Assembly: GCF_000002425.4 (NCBI RefSeq)
Contig: NC_037273.1
Span: 11,374,639-11,438,638 of the forward strand
Direction of reading: 5' to 3'
DNA: 64,000 bases
Origin: Physcomitrium patens
Lineage: Eukaryota > Streptophyta > Bryopsida > Funariales > Funariaceae
Part shown: positions 23,494 through 34,658 of the stretch, one piece after another
How positions within the stretch are numbered: the first letter of the stretch is position 1
Layout: each line of letters begins with the position of its first letter
The notes under the pieces: model-generated
What the model was told of the DNA's origin: nothing
The model's input: only the letters and a program-made list of their open reading frames with translations
The model's database searches: none
Translations under genes and position numbers: made by a program

Positions 23494-23968
23494 TGTTATA
23501 GACATACATATATAAGCTAGTAATTACTTGTATAAATAGGTAGAAATAAGTAGAAGTAGATAAAAGTAAGTAAATTTTCTAATATCTTCTATAGAAGCTT
23601 CCTAAAATCTTCATAGATGTTGCTTTGACTTTATAGGTGTCTTCAATTGACTTTTTGGATTAAAAAATTGGTCAACAAGTTGGCCATGTGCCACACATAT
23701 TGTTAGCTTGAAGATCAAGCTAACTATGTGGCCCATTCATAGAAAAACTTGCCTTGAAAGTCAAGTTATGTGTCCTATAAAGTCAACATATATTAGAGGT
23801 CCTATAGAACATCACCACGTAGCCCTTAATTAGATAGAATATATAGAGACAAGAGTGAAGTCTTCTTCATTCTTGTCAATTCCTTTCTTGCTTCTAGTCT
23901 AGTTTCAAGAGTCTCAACTTTTCTTATCTTTTGGCAATAAGCCATTCTAGTTTCTTTTTAATATACAT
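23494..23968 (+). repeat. C1 3' LTR, first segment (rest at 25293-25376)
   Basis: Starts TGTTATAGACATACATATATAAGC and follows the 5' LTR to AATATACAT, where S3 enters. It resumes at 25293 with ACTTCCTTATTTC and ends TTCTTGACA at 25376. Confidence 0.9.
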
Positions 23969-25288
23969 TGTCATGTTGTTATTTGGCTACTATATGAAAA
24001 TAATGTAATTATATATTTAATATATAATTTACTAAGTAACATGATGAGAGCCGTGTTAGTAGATTTTAGTTGATTGTAGAATATAATTTGATTATTACCT
24101 TGAAAAGAGGTTGTTTAAAAAATTTAGTATAAAATTTGTATAACTTTAATTTCTTTTGGTAGTAGCTTTTAAGATTGGTTTTGGTTGATAGTAACTTCTA
24201 AATATTTAGAGTCACCTTTGTTAGACATTGGTGACATTTGAAAACTTATTTTAGTTCTTTTATTTGATGTTTAGAGCATAAATTATGTAAATCTTATAAG
24301 AAAAAGGATTGAAGAAGGATTTTGGTAGCAAAAGAAGTAATTAGGGCACCAATATAGATGAATGGAGATGAATGATGAAAATTTCCATTCCTATTGGTTA
24401 AAAATCATGACCAATAGGCTTTGAGGAGGCTGCGTGAGGCCATATTAGAGATTAGGGTTAGTTTTTCAAAGCCATTTGAGCTTTGAAGGTTAAGGTCAGC
24501 AAGTTTAGGTTTTTGGCCATGGTTTTGGTACAAATCTTATATGATTTGGAGTTTATATGAAAGAGATATAGGTGCTCAAAGTTAAGGTGTTAATTTGGGA
24601 GCTATTGTCACTCTTTTTGGCATAACGCAAGCGTACGGATAGCAATTGAAGATTGGCAATTGCGACTAGAGAGAAAATTTTTGCAGCTACACTTTTTGCT
24701 GAATTTTAAGTTAAAGTGAAGGAGTTATAGGATTTTGAAGTCAACGCATACAATCTAAGGGTAGTAAGTGACCTGATTTACTAGTGGTTGTATCTTGAAC
24801 TATATCTTGAGCAATTTGACAAGGTTTTGGCTCAAAATTTTAGGAAATGTGTATATTCATATTAATAAACTTTGTACATAAGTTTGATGAAATTTTAGTA
24901 TTGGATTCTTGAGATATTAAGAAAATAAAGCTCAGGTGCTTGTAAATTAGGGTTTAGAGTATCTGATAAGGTTTCTTAGATGCCAAAAGATTGGGAGTGA
25001 ATTTGTAGTTGGTTTTTTTTGTAATAAAATATTAGGATAAATTCTACCTATTCTAAAAATTTTAGACAAACGGAACAGTTAGATCAAGAGTTATAAATTT
25101 CTAAAGTTTAGAAAGAGAAAATCCTTTGAGGAAAATATATCTTTTTAAGGGATTTTGTTATATTTTGAGTTTTATGCAAAATAAAGGAGTTTTGGAAGCT
25201 AAGAAAAGATTCATATAAAGGTTTAAGCTAAATTCTCTACAATTAGATATCCAGTGTATTCCCAGATAGCAAATCATGCGATACGATA
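23969..25288 (+). repeat. S3: solo LTR of family A in the C1 3' LTR
   Basis: From TGTCATGTTGTT to GCGATACGATA. The left flank is ACAT (23965-23968), the right flank ATGT (25289-25292). Both are one transition from ACGT, and the empty site in C1's 5' LTR and in C2 reads ATACATACTTC. 1320 bp, similar in length to S2. Confidence 0.85.
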
Positions 25289-25381
25289 ATGTACTTCCTT
25301 ATTTCTATTTTCTTACTCTTTTTTTGATACAGATTTCATTGGTTTATGCATCATCTTTTAGTTCATGTTCTTGACATTCAT

Positions 25382-27352
25382 AGAGCCACATGTTAGAAGG
25401 ATTATGTAGATGCTTTATTAATGCATGCTTATATTACTAAAAATCAATATGAAGCTTTAATAGTAGAGAAGAAGAGGTGGGATTTTGAAGATACAAGTAA
25501 AGAAACTACTCCCAAAAGATAAACTCGTAGAAAAAAGGCTTATGAGATGACTTCATAAGAATTACCAATAAAAGATGCTTTGACAACATTGAAAAAAAGA
25601 TCAAAAGATGTAGGAAATAAACATAAGTTATCAACATACAAACTACTTTAAGATATTCAGGCACCATCAAATAAAAATAAAGTACTTGAAGAACATTTTT
25701 TCAATGTTAAGATTGAGTTCACATTAAAGGAGATTTATAAAAAAAAAAGTCCATTGCCAAGAGTTGTTGAAGAATTCAAGGATTTTTAGGAAGTACTACT
25801 ATAAAGTAAGATTATAAAGGTATAAAAGAAAAAATACTCATGTAAGATATAGCTACCTTTGATACAAGATTTATTGACGTTTTTGAAAATGAAAGTATTA
25901 TATATAAGAAGATTGAAGATTTTAAAAGTAAAGAAAGAAAAAGATTGTGTGCTATTGAAAAAAATTATATAGATTAAGAATATTAGAAGACAATGAAAAG
26001 ATTACTAGTATTTATAAAGAATATTAATTAAAAGATTCTTTTGAATTGATTGCATCTATTGAATTAGGTGATGATAATAAAGTTATATAAATTCATTCAA
26101 GAGAAGTTTATGATATGATTGAATCTTTTCAAGTATTAGAAATCATGGTTGAAATAAAATATAAGACAATAGATAAGAAAGTAAAATCCATTGCTGGACC
26201 TTTTTTAAAAGATTTTAAAGAATAGATAGAAGAAGCGTTAAGAAAAAAGAGCTTAAGAGATCCAAGGAATTTCGAGCACAAGTTTACTAAAGAAACTTTT
26301 GAAGAATAGAAGATTATTTTTAATGGTTTTTTATTGCCAGAAGAAATTATATACTGCAAAGAGATATTAGCAAAACAAGATAAATCATTTATCTTTAAAT
26401 TTCATGAAATTTGATGTGTGGATCCAAATATTATAATGCCTATGGTTATTTTCATTGTACTACATATACCTTAGAATTTGAGGCCAATTTGAATGTTAAG
26501 AGCATATTTATCAAGCTTAGTAGAATTATTGAAAGAAAAGATGAAGATAAAGATTATAGAACCTTCTTTTGTATCATATTCTAGTTGATAGTTTATAATA
26601 TCTAAAAAAAATAGATCATAATAATTTATTCAAGATATGCAGCCAATGAACATGGTGATTATCAAAAATAAAGGAATTGGACTAATAATGGATGAATTTA
26701 TTGAAGCATTTGCAGGAAAGATAATGTATTCAATGGATAATTTGTATTCAGGCTATAATCAATTTCAACTTGCAAAAAAGACTAGAGACATGACAACAAT
26801 GAGAACACTACTTGTGCTAGCTAGAATGTGTATTTTTTTTTTAAGGTTCTACTAACTTAGTTGCGCATATGATGAACGAGATGAACAAGGTGTTGAAGAA
26901 TTTTATTCCTAAAAAGACTATGTCTTTTTGAATGATGTTCCTATTAATAGATATAAAAAAGAAGACAAAGATTTTTTTTTAATTTATCTTGGTTTAAATT
27001 AAAATTATATACTTCAAATCATCTTGGCTTGAAGAAGTTCATCTTATACTATCACATGTAAAATCTACATTTGGAGTATAAGAGATTGTAATTTTTGGAT
27101 ATTTATGTGGATTTTTTGGAAAAAAACCAAATCCAAATAAAATTGATGCAATTAGAAGAATGAAAGAAGATTGTAGTTCTTTAATAGACATATGTAGGTT
27201 TTTGAGTGCATGTGTCTTTTATCATATTTGGATTACTCACTATGCTTATATAGTAAATTCATTATATGAATTTTTACACAAGGATTATTGGTTCAAATGG
27301 AAAAAAAACATATTGAAGCAGTGCAAAGATATTTTTTTCAATCTTTTCTAAG
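25382..27352 (+). pseudogene. pol: E1 gag C-terminus and reverse transcriptase, broken
   Basis: Resumes E1's gag after C1 (DYVDALLMHAY against P1 DPVESLLVHAY), then drops from FTLKE straight to a VVEEFKDF block, so the protease is deleted. Next come the pol N-terminal region (KKIEDFKSKERKRL) and RT from ~26590: FIQDMQPMN, GYNQFQL, MTTMRTLL. The catalytic motif reads FLND against P1 FLDD. It ends in HIEAVQR near 27330, where P1's RNase H would begin, fused to the interior of a C LTR at ~27352. The reading frame of pol relative to gag-protease is shifted as in P1. Confidence 0.8.
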
Positions 27353-27811
27353 AAAGCTTCTTAGAAGCTTTATTGATGCTAATTTGACTTTATATATGTC
27401 AATAATTGATTTTTTGGATTAGAAAAGTACTCAACAAGTTGGCCATGTGCCACACATATTATTAGCTTGAAGACCAAGCTAATTATGTGGCCAATACATA
27501 GAAAAACTTACCTTGAAAGTCAAAGCATATGTTCTATAAAGTCAACACATATTGGAGGTTCCATAGAACATCACCATGTAGCCCTTACTTAGATAGTATA
27601 TATACAGATAAGAATGAAGTCTTCTTCACTCTTATCAATTCTTTTCTTGTTTCTAGTCTAGTTTTAAGAGTCTCAAATTTTCTTGTCTTTTGGCAACATG
27701 CCATTCCAATTTCTTTTTAATATACATACTTCTTTATTTCTATTTTGTTATTCTTTCTTTGACATGGATTTCATTGGTTTATGCATCATCTTTTAGTTCA
27801 TATTTTTGATA
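27353..27811 (+). repeat. C2 5' LTR, left ~95 bp missing
   Basis: Enters at AAGCTTCTTAGAAGC and follows the C1 LTR closely to TTTTTGATA. The start was lost in the fusion with E1. The open stretch 27529-27720 also occurs in the C1 LTR and is not a gene. Confidence 0.85.
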
Positions 27812-27831
27812 GATTCACAAGAATATACTTA

Positions 27832-27849
27832 TAATATCAAAGCTTTGTC
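27832..27849 (+). promoter_or_regulatory. C2 primer-binding site (tRNA-iMet type, decayed)
   Basis: TAATATCAAAGCTTTGTC, same place and same decay as in C1. Confidence 0.55.
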
Positions 27850-28018
27850 TTGTCTTGATTTAGAGTAGATGACTACTTTTTTATAATAAGACATAAGCAT
27901 ATTAGAAGTTACGAATCATCCTCTTGTAAACTGATATTGTTCTTAGTATTTTCTTTATTCTCAAGTCCTTTCTTCTACTTCTCTTGAGTGATATTAGGTA
28001 TTTTTTTTGAGTATTCTT

Positions 28019-28998
28019 ATGGTAGAGCTTCTTGCAATGGCACAAATATAAGAGAAATTGAGGGAGTTGATGCTTCCAATGCATCAACTTAACTTACTTC
28101 CGCAAGGATCAATAAAAATGGGAAGAAGTGAGGATATAGAAATGATTAAAATTGCATCAACATCTATACGAAATCATGTCCCTTCTCCCACTATGGAACA
28201 TTCTTTAAGAGTTAGAGAACTCAGAGTTGCTTTATCCAAGAAGTTTGATGGTATAAATTCTAAATTCTGAGGATTTATTAATCAAATACAACTTATCATT
28301 GAACTTCAATCTCAAAGCTATCCAACTCTAAGATTATAAGTTAGATTCATTGGTACACTTCTTTCAAATTCAGCACTATCACGATTTTTATCCTTTTTTG
28401 AATAAAAAGATCTAATATTGGATAATCTAGAAGTATTTTTGATAGAATTTTGGTCCATGTATGGAAAACATGATGTAACTCATGTTGCAACCAATAAGGT
28501 CTATATTTTGTGATAAGACAATCCATCTATAACATTATATACTACATAGTTTTGACAACTTGCAACTGATATCAAGTGGGATGATCCTGCACTTATTAGT
28601 CAATTTTTTTATGGATTATAATGTGAAGTAAAGAAATTGATGCTCAGCTTACTTGATCCTCTAACATTGAGTCAAGAAATTGACTTTGTTGTGAAGTGCA
28701 ATAATCAACTTTTTAAGTTTTGATTTGAGAGTCGCATAAGTAAGCCTCAACATTACTACAATTTGATGGCAACACCAATATTTTTTCAACACATAAATTT
28801 AAAAGTAGAAGATATGCAAATTGATGTAGTATGTTTTAAACCTCTTATCAAATAAAAAAAGACTCACTGCTATGAAGAAGAATTGTGCTTATATTATGGA
28901 GAACCTAAACACACTACTTAATATTATTCAAAGAAGCGACAAAATCACAAAGTAAAGAGCATTGCTATCAAAGCAGACAATGTACTGGAAAATAAATT
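28019..28998 (+). pseudogene. gag: C2 gag, broken
   Basis: Same order as C1 gag: a start MVELLAMAQI, then the MLPMHQLNLLPQGS linker, RNHVPSPTMEHS, the LSKKFDGINSKF capsid block, the DPLTLSQEIDFVVK helix and a zinc-knuckle relic LCLYYGEPKHTT in which the second Cys is Tyr. Many TAA, TAG and TGA codons. The CCGT site hit by S2 in C1 is empty here (GGGACCGTGCGG at 29017), which makes this copy the reference for that insertion. Confidence 0.8.
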
Positions 28999-28999
28999 T

Positions 29000-30907
29000 G
29001 TCTAGCTACAATAGGGACCGTGCGGTTGGAATCTTGTATAATTTCTAATGAAGGTCCTATCTTCTCCTCAAAATCCTCTCTTTATTTTATAATAGATGTA
29101 CATTTAGGATCTAATAATTATAAAGCCTCCACCTTGATAGATTTAGGAGCCTTAACTTGTTTCTTAAACATAGAGTTTATTAATAGTCATAAAATTCTGT
29201 TAGTATAAAAAATTAAATCTGTTCATGTAAAAATCATAGATGATTGTCTATTGTCTTTTAGAGATGTTATTCATAAAATACTTCCTATAAATGTAGCAAT
29301 AAATGGTCATAGTAGTTGCGTAATCTTTAATATAATTAGATCTCCCTCTAATCTAGTCATTTTAGATTTATCATGATTAGAAAAGTATAATCGTTGTATG
29401 GATTGGTTTTCTCGTACTCTTGACTTCTCTAAAAGTATAATTAAGAATAAAATTAATCCAATAGAAAGTTATAAGTCTAGCATAATAAAACTTGTATTTG
29501 TAGGTGTGAGAGCTTTCTTGCATGTTGCAAAAGAAGGATCACCTTGTATTATTTATGCCACACCTATTTCTAATGATGCAAAGACTTCAAGTGGCATTTT
29601 CAACCAATATTGAAAATTTCAAGATGTATTTGAAAAAAATTTTGATACTCTTGTAGAACATCGTCCCCATGACTACTCAATTGACCTTCAAGAAGGAGTA
29701 CAACTGCCATTTGGGCCAATCTATAGTTTATCACAAAATGAATTGGCTGAACTCAAGGAATATATTGAAGAAAATCTAACCAAGAATTTCATACACCATT
29801 TCAAATTACTAGCAAGAGCTCCAATCTTATTTGTAAAAAAGAAAGATAGATCATTATGGATATGTATTGATTATTGAGGACTAAATAAGATTACCATTTA
29901 GAATAGGTTCTTTCTACCTTTGATATCCGAGCTTCTGAATCAACTGAATCAAGCTAAGATCTATACCAAAATAGTTCTACAATGAGCATAAAATCTAGTA
30001 CATATTAAAAAAAGAGATGAATAGAAGACTAAATTTCAAATTAGGTATAGATATTTTGAATAAAACATCATGCCTTTTGGTCTTGCAAATGCACTGGTAG
30101 CAATTCAACATCTAATGAATGATGTTTTTTGAGAGTTTTTGAACGATTTTGTTGTCTATTATCTAAATAACATCTTGATCTATTTCAAGAACTCAAATAA
30201 ACATAAACTTCATTGTCATGTGTTACAAAAATTAAGAAATGAGGGACTCTATGCCAAGATAGAAAAGTGTGTATTCCACACTATTCAAGTCGACTTCTTA
30301 GAATACATCATTTCAAATGATGGACTTATGATAGATCCTAAGAAAGTTCAAATAATCATGGGTTGGAAGATTTTAAAAACAATAAGAGATGTTTAATACT
30401 TTTTGGACTTTGCCAACTATTGTTGAATCTTTATCAAAGACTTTTTTTGAGTTGTAGCCTCACTTACATATTTAACTTGTAAAGACAAACTCAAGTAGAG
30501 TAAAGAAGCTGAAGCATCTTTTGAAGCTTTAAAGTCAACCTTTATTTTTGCACTAATCTTGTATCATGTCGACTTTGATAGGATATTTTTTATAGAAATA
30601 GATGCATTAGAATTTGTTTTGAATGTCGCATTATCACAAATGGAAAAAAATGATAAACGTCACCTAATAACTCTTCATTCTAGAAAATTTTCAGCAGGTA
30701 AGATTAACTATAAAATCCATGACAAAGAGCTTTTTGTAATCGTGGATTTATTTCAAGAATAGCATCATCATTTAGAAGGCACTTCCAATCCAGTGACCAT
30801 TTATACGGACCATAAAAATTTCGAATATATCATATCAGTATGTATTTTGAATCATCACCAAGCCTATTGGAGTATGTCTTTATGAAGATTTGATTTCAAG
30901 ATCACAT
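29000..30907 (+). pseudogene. pol: C2 protease, reverse transcriptase and RNase H (first part), broken
   Basis: Protease active site reads TLIDLGALTCF (DSGAS expected; Asp and Gly kept). The RT follows C1; its catalytic motif is again YLNN (YYLNNILIYFKN, from 30139). RNase H is present, unlike in C1: EIDAL, then KINYKIHDKELF and YTDHKN carry the acidic residues. The reading ends at DFKIT (30903), where A1 is inserted, and continues at 58643. Rejoined, the host codons are ACG TAT (Thr-Tyr), the usual ITY of this domain. Confidence 0.85.
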
Positions 30908-31081
30908 TGTCATAATGTAACATGACTAATAGGTAAAAGAATGTGGAAATTATTATAATATAGGATATCTTAGTTCAAAGTGCTAGAGCAAATTATCTTA
31001 GAAAAATAGTTGATAGTCAAAAGACTACTAAAACTAAAAGGTAGCAATATTACTTTTTACAAAATAGCCTTTTACTTACTT
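30908..31081 (+). repeat. A1 5' LTR, reduced to ~174 bp
   Basis: Starts TGTCATAATGTAACATG and matches the 3' LTR (33787-33832 and 54899 onward, e.g. ATCTTAGTTCAAAGT). At CTTACTTT it jumps from the LTR's first quarter directly to the primer site; in the full LTR this string continues TGTAGGACCATAAATAAGGC. The left flank is ACAT (30904-30907). Confidence 0.8.
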
Positions 31082-31100
31082 TGGTGAACCCGACGTGAAA
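31082..31100 (+). promoter_or_regulatory. A1 primer-binding site (tRNA-Trp type, intact)
   Basis: TGGTGAACCCGACGTGAAA, identical to P1 at 43547. Its first 18 bases are complementary to the 3' end of plant tRNA-Trp as I recall it. Confidence 0.85.
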
Positions 31101-31475
31101 CACTTGTAGTAGAAGGTATTTGGTTTTCTTGGATTATTTGAATTATAGAGAAGGAAGACAAGAAAGTTGAAGGAGGAGCCACAAGTAGTTCATAAATTGG
31201 AGCTTTTTCAATTCTTGGAACTTTAGAGACTATTTTAAAAAACAATAGTAATATTTGGATTATCATGAAGTATTATAAGGCTTTATAGACATGTTGGAGC
31301 ATTTTGAAGTATCATAAGATATTTATTGGAGCATTTCAAGGAACATTTTTGAACATTGTAGAACAAAATGGAAGATGTGTCATCAAGGACTTAGGATAGA
31401 ATAAATATTTTAGATGGGCCAAATATCAGCAAATTTTTTAAGGCTTTCTATATATTTATAGAAGAGTAATAAAGG

Positions 31476-32020
31476 ATGCAAGCAATTGAAAAAGATATCA
31501 CAAGGATATTACAAGGAGTCATCAACAAATTTGAGAGGTTTGAGGGATGCAACCTCATTAAGTTTTTACAAGTTTATACATGTGAGATGGAGACATACCA
31601 AATCCATGAAGCAAAGATGATTTCAAGCTTCCATTTGGCTATTGAATTTGGAATTCATAAAAAAATAGAGAGATTGCTTAGAAGGGATATAGAGACATGG
31701 TCAAAATTTAAGAACTTTTGAAGGAAGAGTTTATTGATAGAGATGAAGATAGGATTACTGAGAAATTTTTTTTGAATTGGATAGAATTGTAACCAAGTAA
31801 GCATATGGATCTTTATGAATTCTTGGAAGAATTTGATAAGAGATTTTATCAACTGTCATCTTTAAAGAGATGGTCATTAGGTACTTTAAAGATAGAGTTG
31901 TTTTTAAATGGTGTTGATGATGCTTTGAGAGACGAGCTTTTCATGCTTCTTGTAGATGAGTCTACAGAGAGTAGTTGTATCAATAATTGAGAGAAGTTGA
32001 AAGAAGTAGTGGTTGTTTTA
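31476..32020 (+). pseudogene. gag: A1 gag capsid region, broken
   Basis: Diverged homologue of P1 gag. ILQGVINKFERFEGCNLIKFLQ stands for P1's ALQAVVNKIDQFDGRNISRYLR region, followed by a MISSFHLAIEF block and KFFLNWIEL (P1 KLFLEWIQ). Then LYEFLEEFDKRFYQLSSLKR matches P1's LLREFERQYSQLSKVEK and IELFLNGVDDALRDEL matches VDLFLQAADGELQGKL. Stops at three places. No zinc knuckle follows: the next region is a Tyr/His-rich frame. Confidence 0.75.
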
Positions 32021-32134
32021 GCAAGGCAATAAGAAGCAAAAGCAAAAAGAGTTGCAATATGGTCTAATAAAATCTTCTACTTTAGCTCTTATGTCATCTT
32101 TATCAATGCAAGGGAATAATCTTAAAAAAAAGAA

Positions 32135-32941
32135 ATGATAGAGCAAGTAGAGGATTTCAATAGAGGATCCAATTCTTTGCAAATAAAAGAAATCGGATCT
32201 TATACCAAAGGTGGTGAAGGAAAGAATAAAGAATTTTTTCAAACTATTACTATGGAAGGCCAAGGTATCCAAAAATTTGAAGGTAATATGAAGATTAAGG
32301 ATTTAGAAACTCATGACAATGCAATTGGAAGCTATGGCTATTCTACATTGAGTAAGTTTATGTAAGTTGATGATGGCAATTTGGATGGAGCATCTCTTGG
32401 TGACCAAAAGAAATTTTCTACATTTGAAATAGGTGAAGTTGTTTTGTTTAGTACTTTGGAATATATTGAAGAATTTAAGGTTGAGCCTTACAAAGAAATG
32501 GGTTATGGATCTATTCAAAGTTATAATCATAGAAGTTATATAAATTCACAACATTATGATGTATAAAGTGGAAGAATTATGCATAGAGATGATGATGAAA
32601 GTCAAATTGTATACGGCTATAAAACCATATATAGATTAGATAAAAGAAGTTATGAGTTTTTACATGATCATTATAGAAAGGATTATGAGATTGCAGAAGG
32701 TTATGATACTAAATGTGGTTGTAAAACCACAAAGGATTATCATGAAAGTTATGAGACTTTTCAAGAGCATGAGATTTCCAAAGGGCATGAGATTTTTCAA
32801 TATTATGAGATTATACAATACTTTCAAACAACAAAAGGTTATGATATTTCACAAGGATGCATTCAAGAAGATATGAAGGATGTTATACAAGATTATGTGT
32901 CAAATAAAGATTATAGAACAAAAGATAAAGGTGCCAAGTGA
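32135..32941 (+). pseudogene. A1 Tyr/His-rich region of unknown function
   Basis: Three open pieces in one frame, split by stops at ~32363 and 32564. The last (32579-32941, 120 codons) has 15 Tyr. It carries a loose repeat of Tyr or His followed by an acidic residue (SYEF, DYEI, GYDT, SYET, EHEI, GHEI, YYEI, GYDI). It lies where P1 has the zinc knuckle and C-terminal gag, but I see no similarity. Downstream, SFLLDEGQSYIDN near 32985 may be a diverged protease site. It may have grown from a short DNA repeat (TATGAGAT-like) or been picked up; I do not recognise it. Confidence 0.45.
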
Positions 32942-33786
32942 TTAGCTATGATTAAGTTAATTGTGAGCTCTTTTCTTTTGGACGAAGGTCAAAGTTACAT
33001 AGATAATGCACATGTAATGGGGACACAATTGGATTTTGATAAAGATAAAGTTTATCATCAAGTATGGAATTGAAGGGTAGAAAATCTAAAAAACTTGAAA
33101 TATAAAGACATAGGCAATGGATTTAAAGATTATATGGACATCATAAATGGGACTTAAAATCAAAGAAATAAGAAAAAAGAAACAAACAAGATATATGTGG
33201 CTATGCGGGAGAGGTTTCAATTTAATCATTTTATTTCAAATTTTGTACCTTACAAATAGTTTGGTCATGTACAAAGGAGGATATTTCCAAACTACTTATA
33301 TATATGGAGTAAATAGAAATATTGGCATTGAAAATAAAATAAAATAAAATAAAATAAAAATTAGAGAAGTATCATTGTAAAGAAAGACTATGGAGGTATA
33401 AAAAAGGAAGTATTCTTAGAAGATATAAGTGCCTTTGATTTAAGTTTTATTGGTATTGAAAAAAAAATGATTAATAAAGAATTATGTGAGTTAGGAATAT
33501 TAAAAGATGATGAAAGATTTTGGAATTTGTTAAAAAAATGGATTGAAAGAGTTTTGGAGAAAATTCCATCTATTGGATTAAAGGATGATGATAAGGGAAG
33601 TGAGTGAAGATATTCAAATAGAAGCAAACATAAATAAATATAGAAGACTTTATCGAAGACATAAATCTTTTAAGACAATAAGATGATTTTGATTTGAATA
33701 GTAAATATGAAGAAGAAGAATTGGATGATGATATTGAAAATATTGTATGAATCAAATAAAGTTGGATTTTATTTGGAGCATATCGA
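32942..33786 (+). pseudogene. pol: A1 protease-like, pol N-terminal and integrase-tail remnants
   Basis: A possible protease (LLDEGQSY) is followed by an (AAAAT)n run at ~33335-33359, then the region matching P1's pol start (GACTATGGAGGTATAAAAAAGGAAG against GATTATGGAGGTACAAAAGAGG). It then jumps to the integrase tail (AACATAAATAAATATAGAAG, acidic codons, stop at ~33750). RT, RNase H and the integrase core are absent. A degraded polypurine region leads into the 3' LTR start at 33787. Confidence 0.65.
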
Positions 33787-33832
33787 TATCATGATGTAAT
33801 ACAATTAATAGATAAAAAAGTATAAAAATTAT
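33787..33832 (+). repeat. A1 3' LTR, first 46 bp before T1
   Basis: TATCATGATGTAATAC... aligns with the A1 5' LTR start. It ends in ATTAT (33828-33832), the left target copy of T1, and resumes at 54894 with ATTAT then TATAATATAAAAG; the uninterrupted A1 5' LTR reads AAATTATTATAATATAGG. Confidence 0.85.
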
Positions 33833-34596
33833 TGTAGAATAGATATTAATTCGTTTTTAAAAGTTATTGGTAAAATATATTAATAGTCCATATAATAGGA
33901 AATTCAAGAGGATAGATGAGTGATTTAGTTCTTAAAAGTAGTTAATTATAGAATTATGGTTAGAATCTGAAGAATTAGGAGAAAGTATATAGGAGTTATA
34001 GAAGTTAATTAAGGTGCCATCGCTGTGATAGTTGTGAGCCAGGATAAGCTTGGTGCTATCTCTTTTCTTTTGTTTGTTATTTTCTTTGAATAAGAAGATT
34101 GAGAGTTTCTGAATATTGTGAAGTAAATTATGGAATAGAAATGTGATTGGTATTATTTGAGAAGAAGAAAGATTGAATGCTGAAATCTGATTGTAGTTCA
34201 GTAGAGAGAATGAGTCTGTGTTTGTATGAAACATCGTAATGTGAATGGCAGTTCTGTGTGAAGAATTCCAATGATTGGAATGAGGGTAATTGTGTGCTGA
34301 AAGCTATGAAGGCATAGTATTACAATTGGAGATTATGAAGGTGAATATATTAGTGGAAATAGCAATTATTGGTATGATTGAATTGCTATAAGGAAGAGAC
34401 CGATAAGGTGAAGGAGGAAATTATAGTTTCTTTGTATGTTCAAATATTAGAAATAGAGACGATACATTCAGGAGGTAATTGATTATGTGACCTTAACATG
34501 AACGCTTAAGTAACTAGTCATTCCCCGTGTTCGAATCCCCCTATATAGGTTTATTTCCATTAGATTAATTTGAAATAAGTAAAATGAGCAATCATA
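33833..34596 (+). repeat. T1 5' LTR
   Basis: TGTAGAA...GAGCAATCATA, 764 bp, same length as the 3' LTR. In a sampled ~115-bp stretch about nine bases in ten agree with the 3' LTR, so it is an old insertion. The open stretch 33932-34234 (minus) is within it and is not a gene. Confidence 0.9.
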
Positions 34597-34599
34597 TTT

Positions 34600-34620
34600 T
34601 GGCGCCGCTGCCAGGGAGTG
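34600..34620 (+). promoter_or_regulatory. T1 primer-binding site (tRNA-Asp type)
   Basis: TGGCGCCGCTGCCAGGGAG, close to the TGGCGCCGTTGCCGGGGA site of plant Athila/Tat elements, three bases after the LTR end. Confidence 0.9.
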
Positions 34621-34658
34621 TTAATAGCTTTGGGTGTTACAAATTAATTACCAAACAT

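Larger units (their letters stand above)
16855..25376 (+). mobile_element. C1: chromovirus (family C) inserted in E1 gag
   Basis: Complete outline: 5' LTR 16855-17413, primer site 17434, gag, protease, RT, integrase, chromodomain, polypurine tract, 3' LTR to 25376. TTCAT flanks both sides (16850-16854 and 25377-25381), a 5-bp duplication, and E1's gag reading continues across the insertion. It later received S2 (18624-19946) and S3 (23969-25288). RNase H is missing. Confidence 0.9.

Noticed and set aside
34600..34620. tRNA gene fragment
   Set aside because: The tRNA-like 3' end matches lie directly after LTR ends, as primer-binding sites do; no cloverleaf surrounds them.
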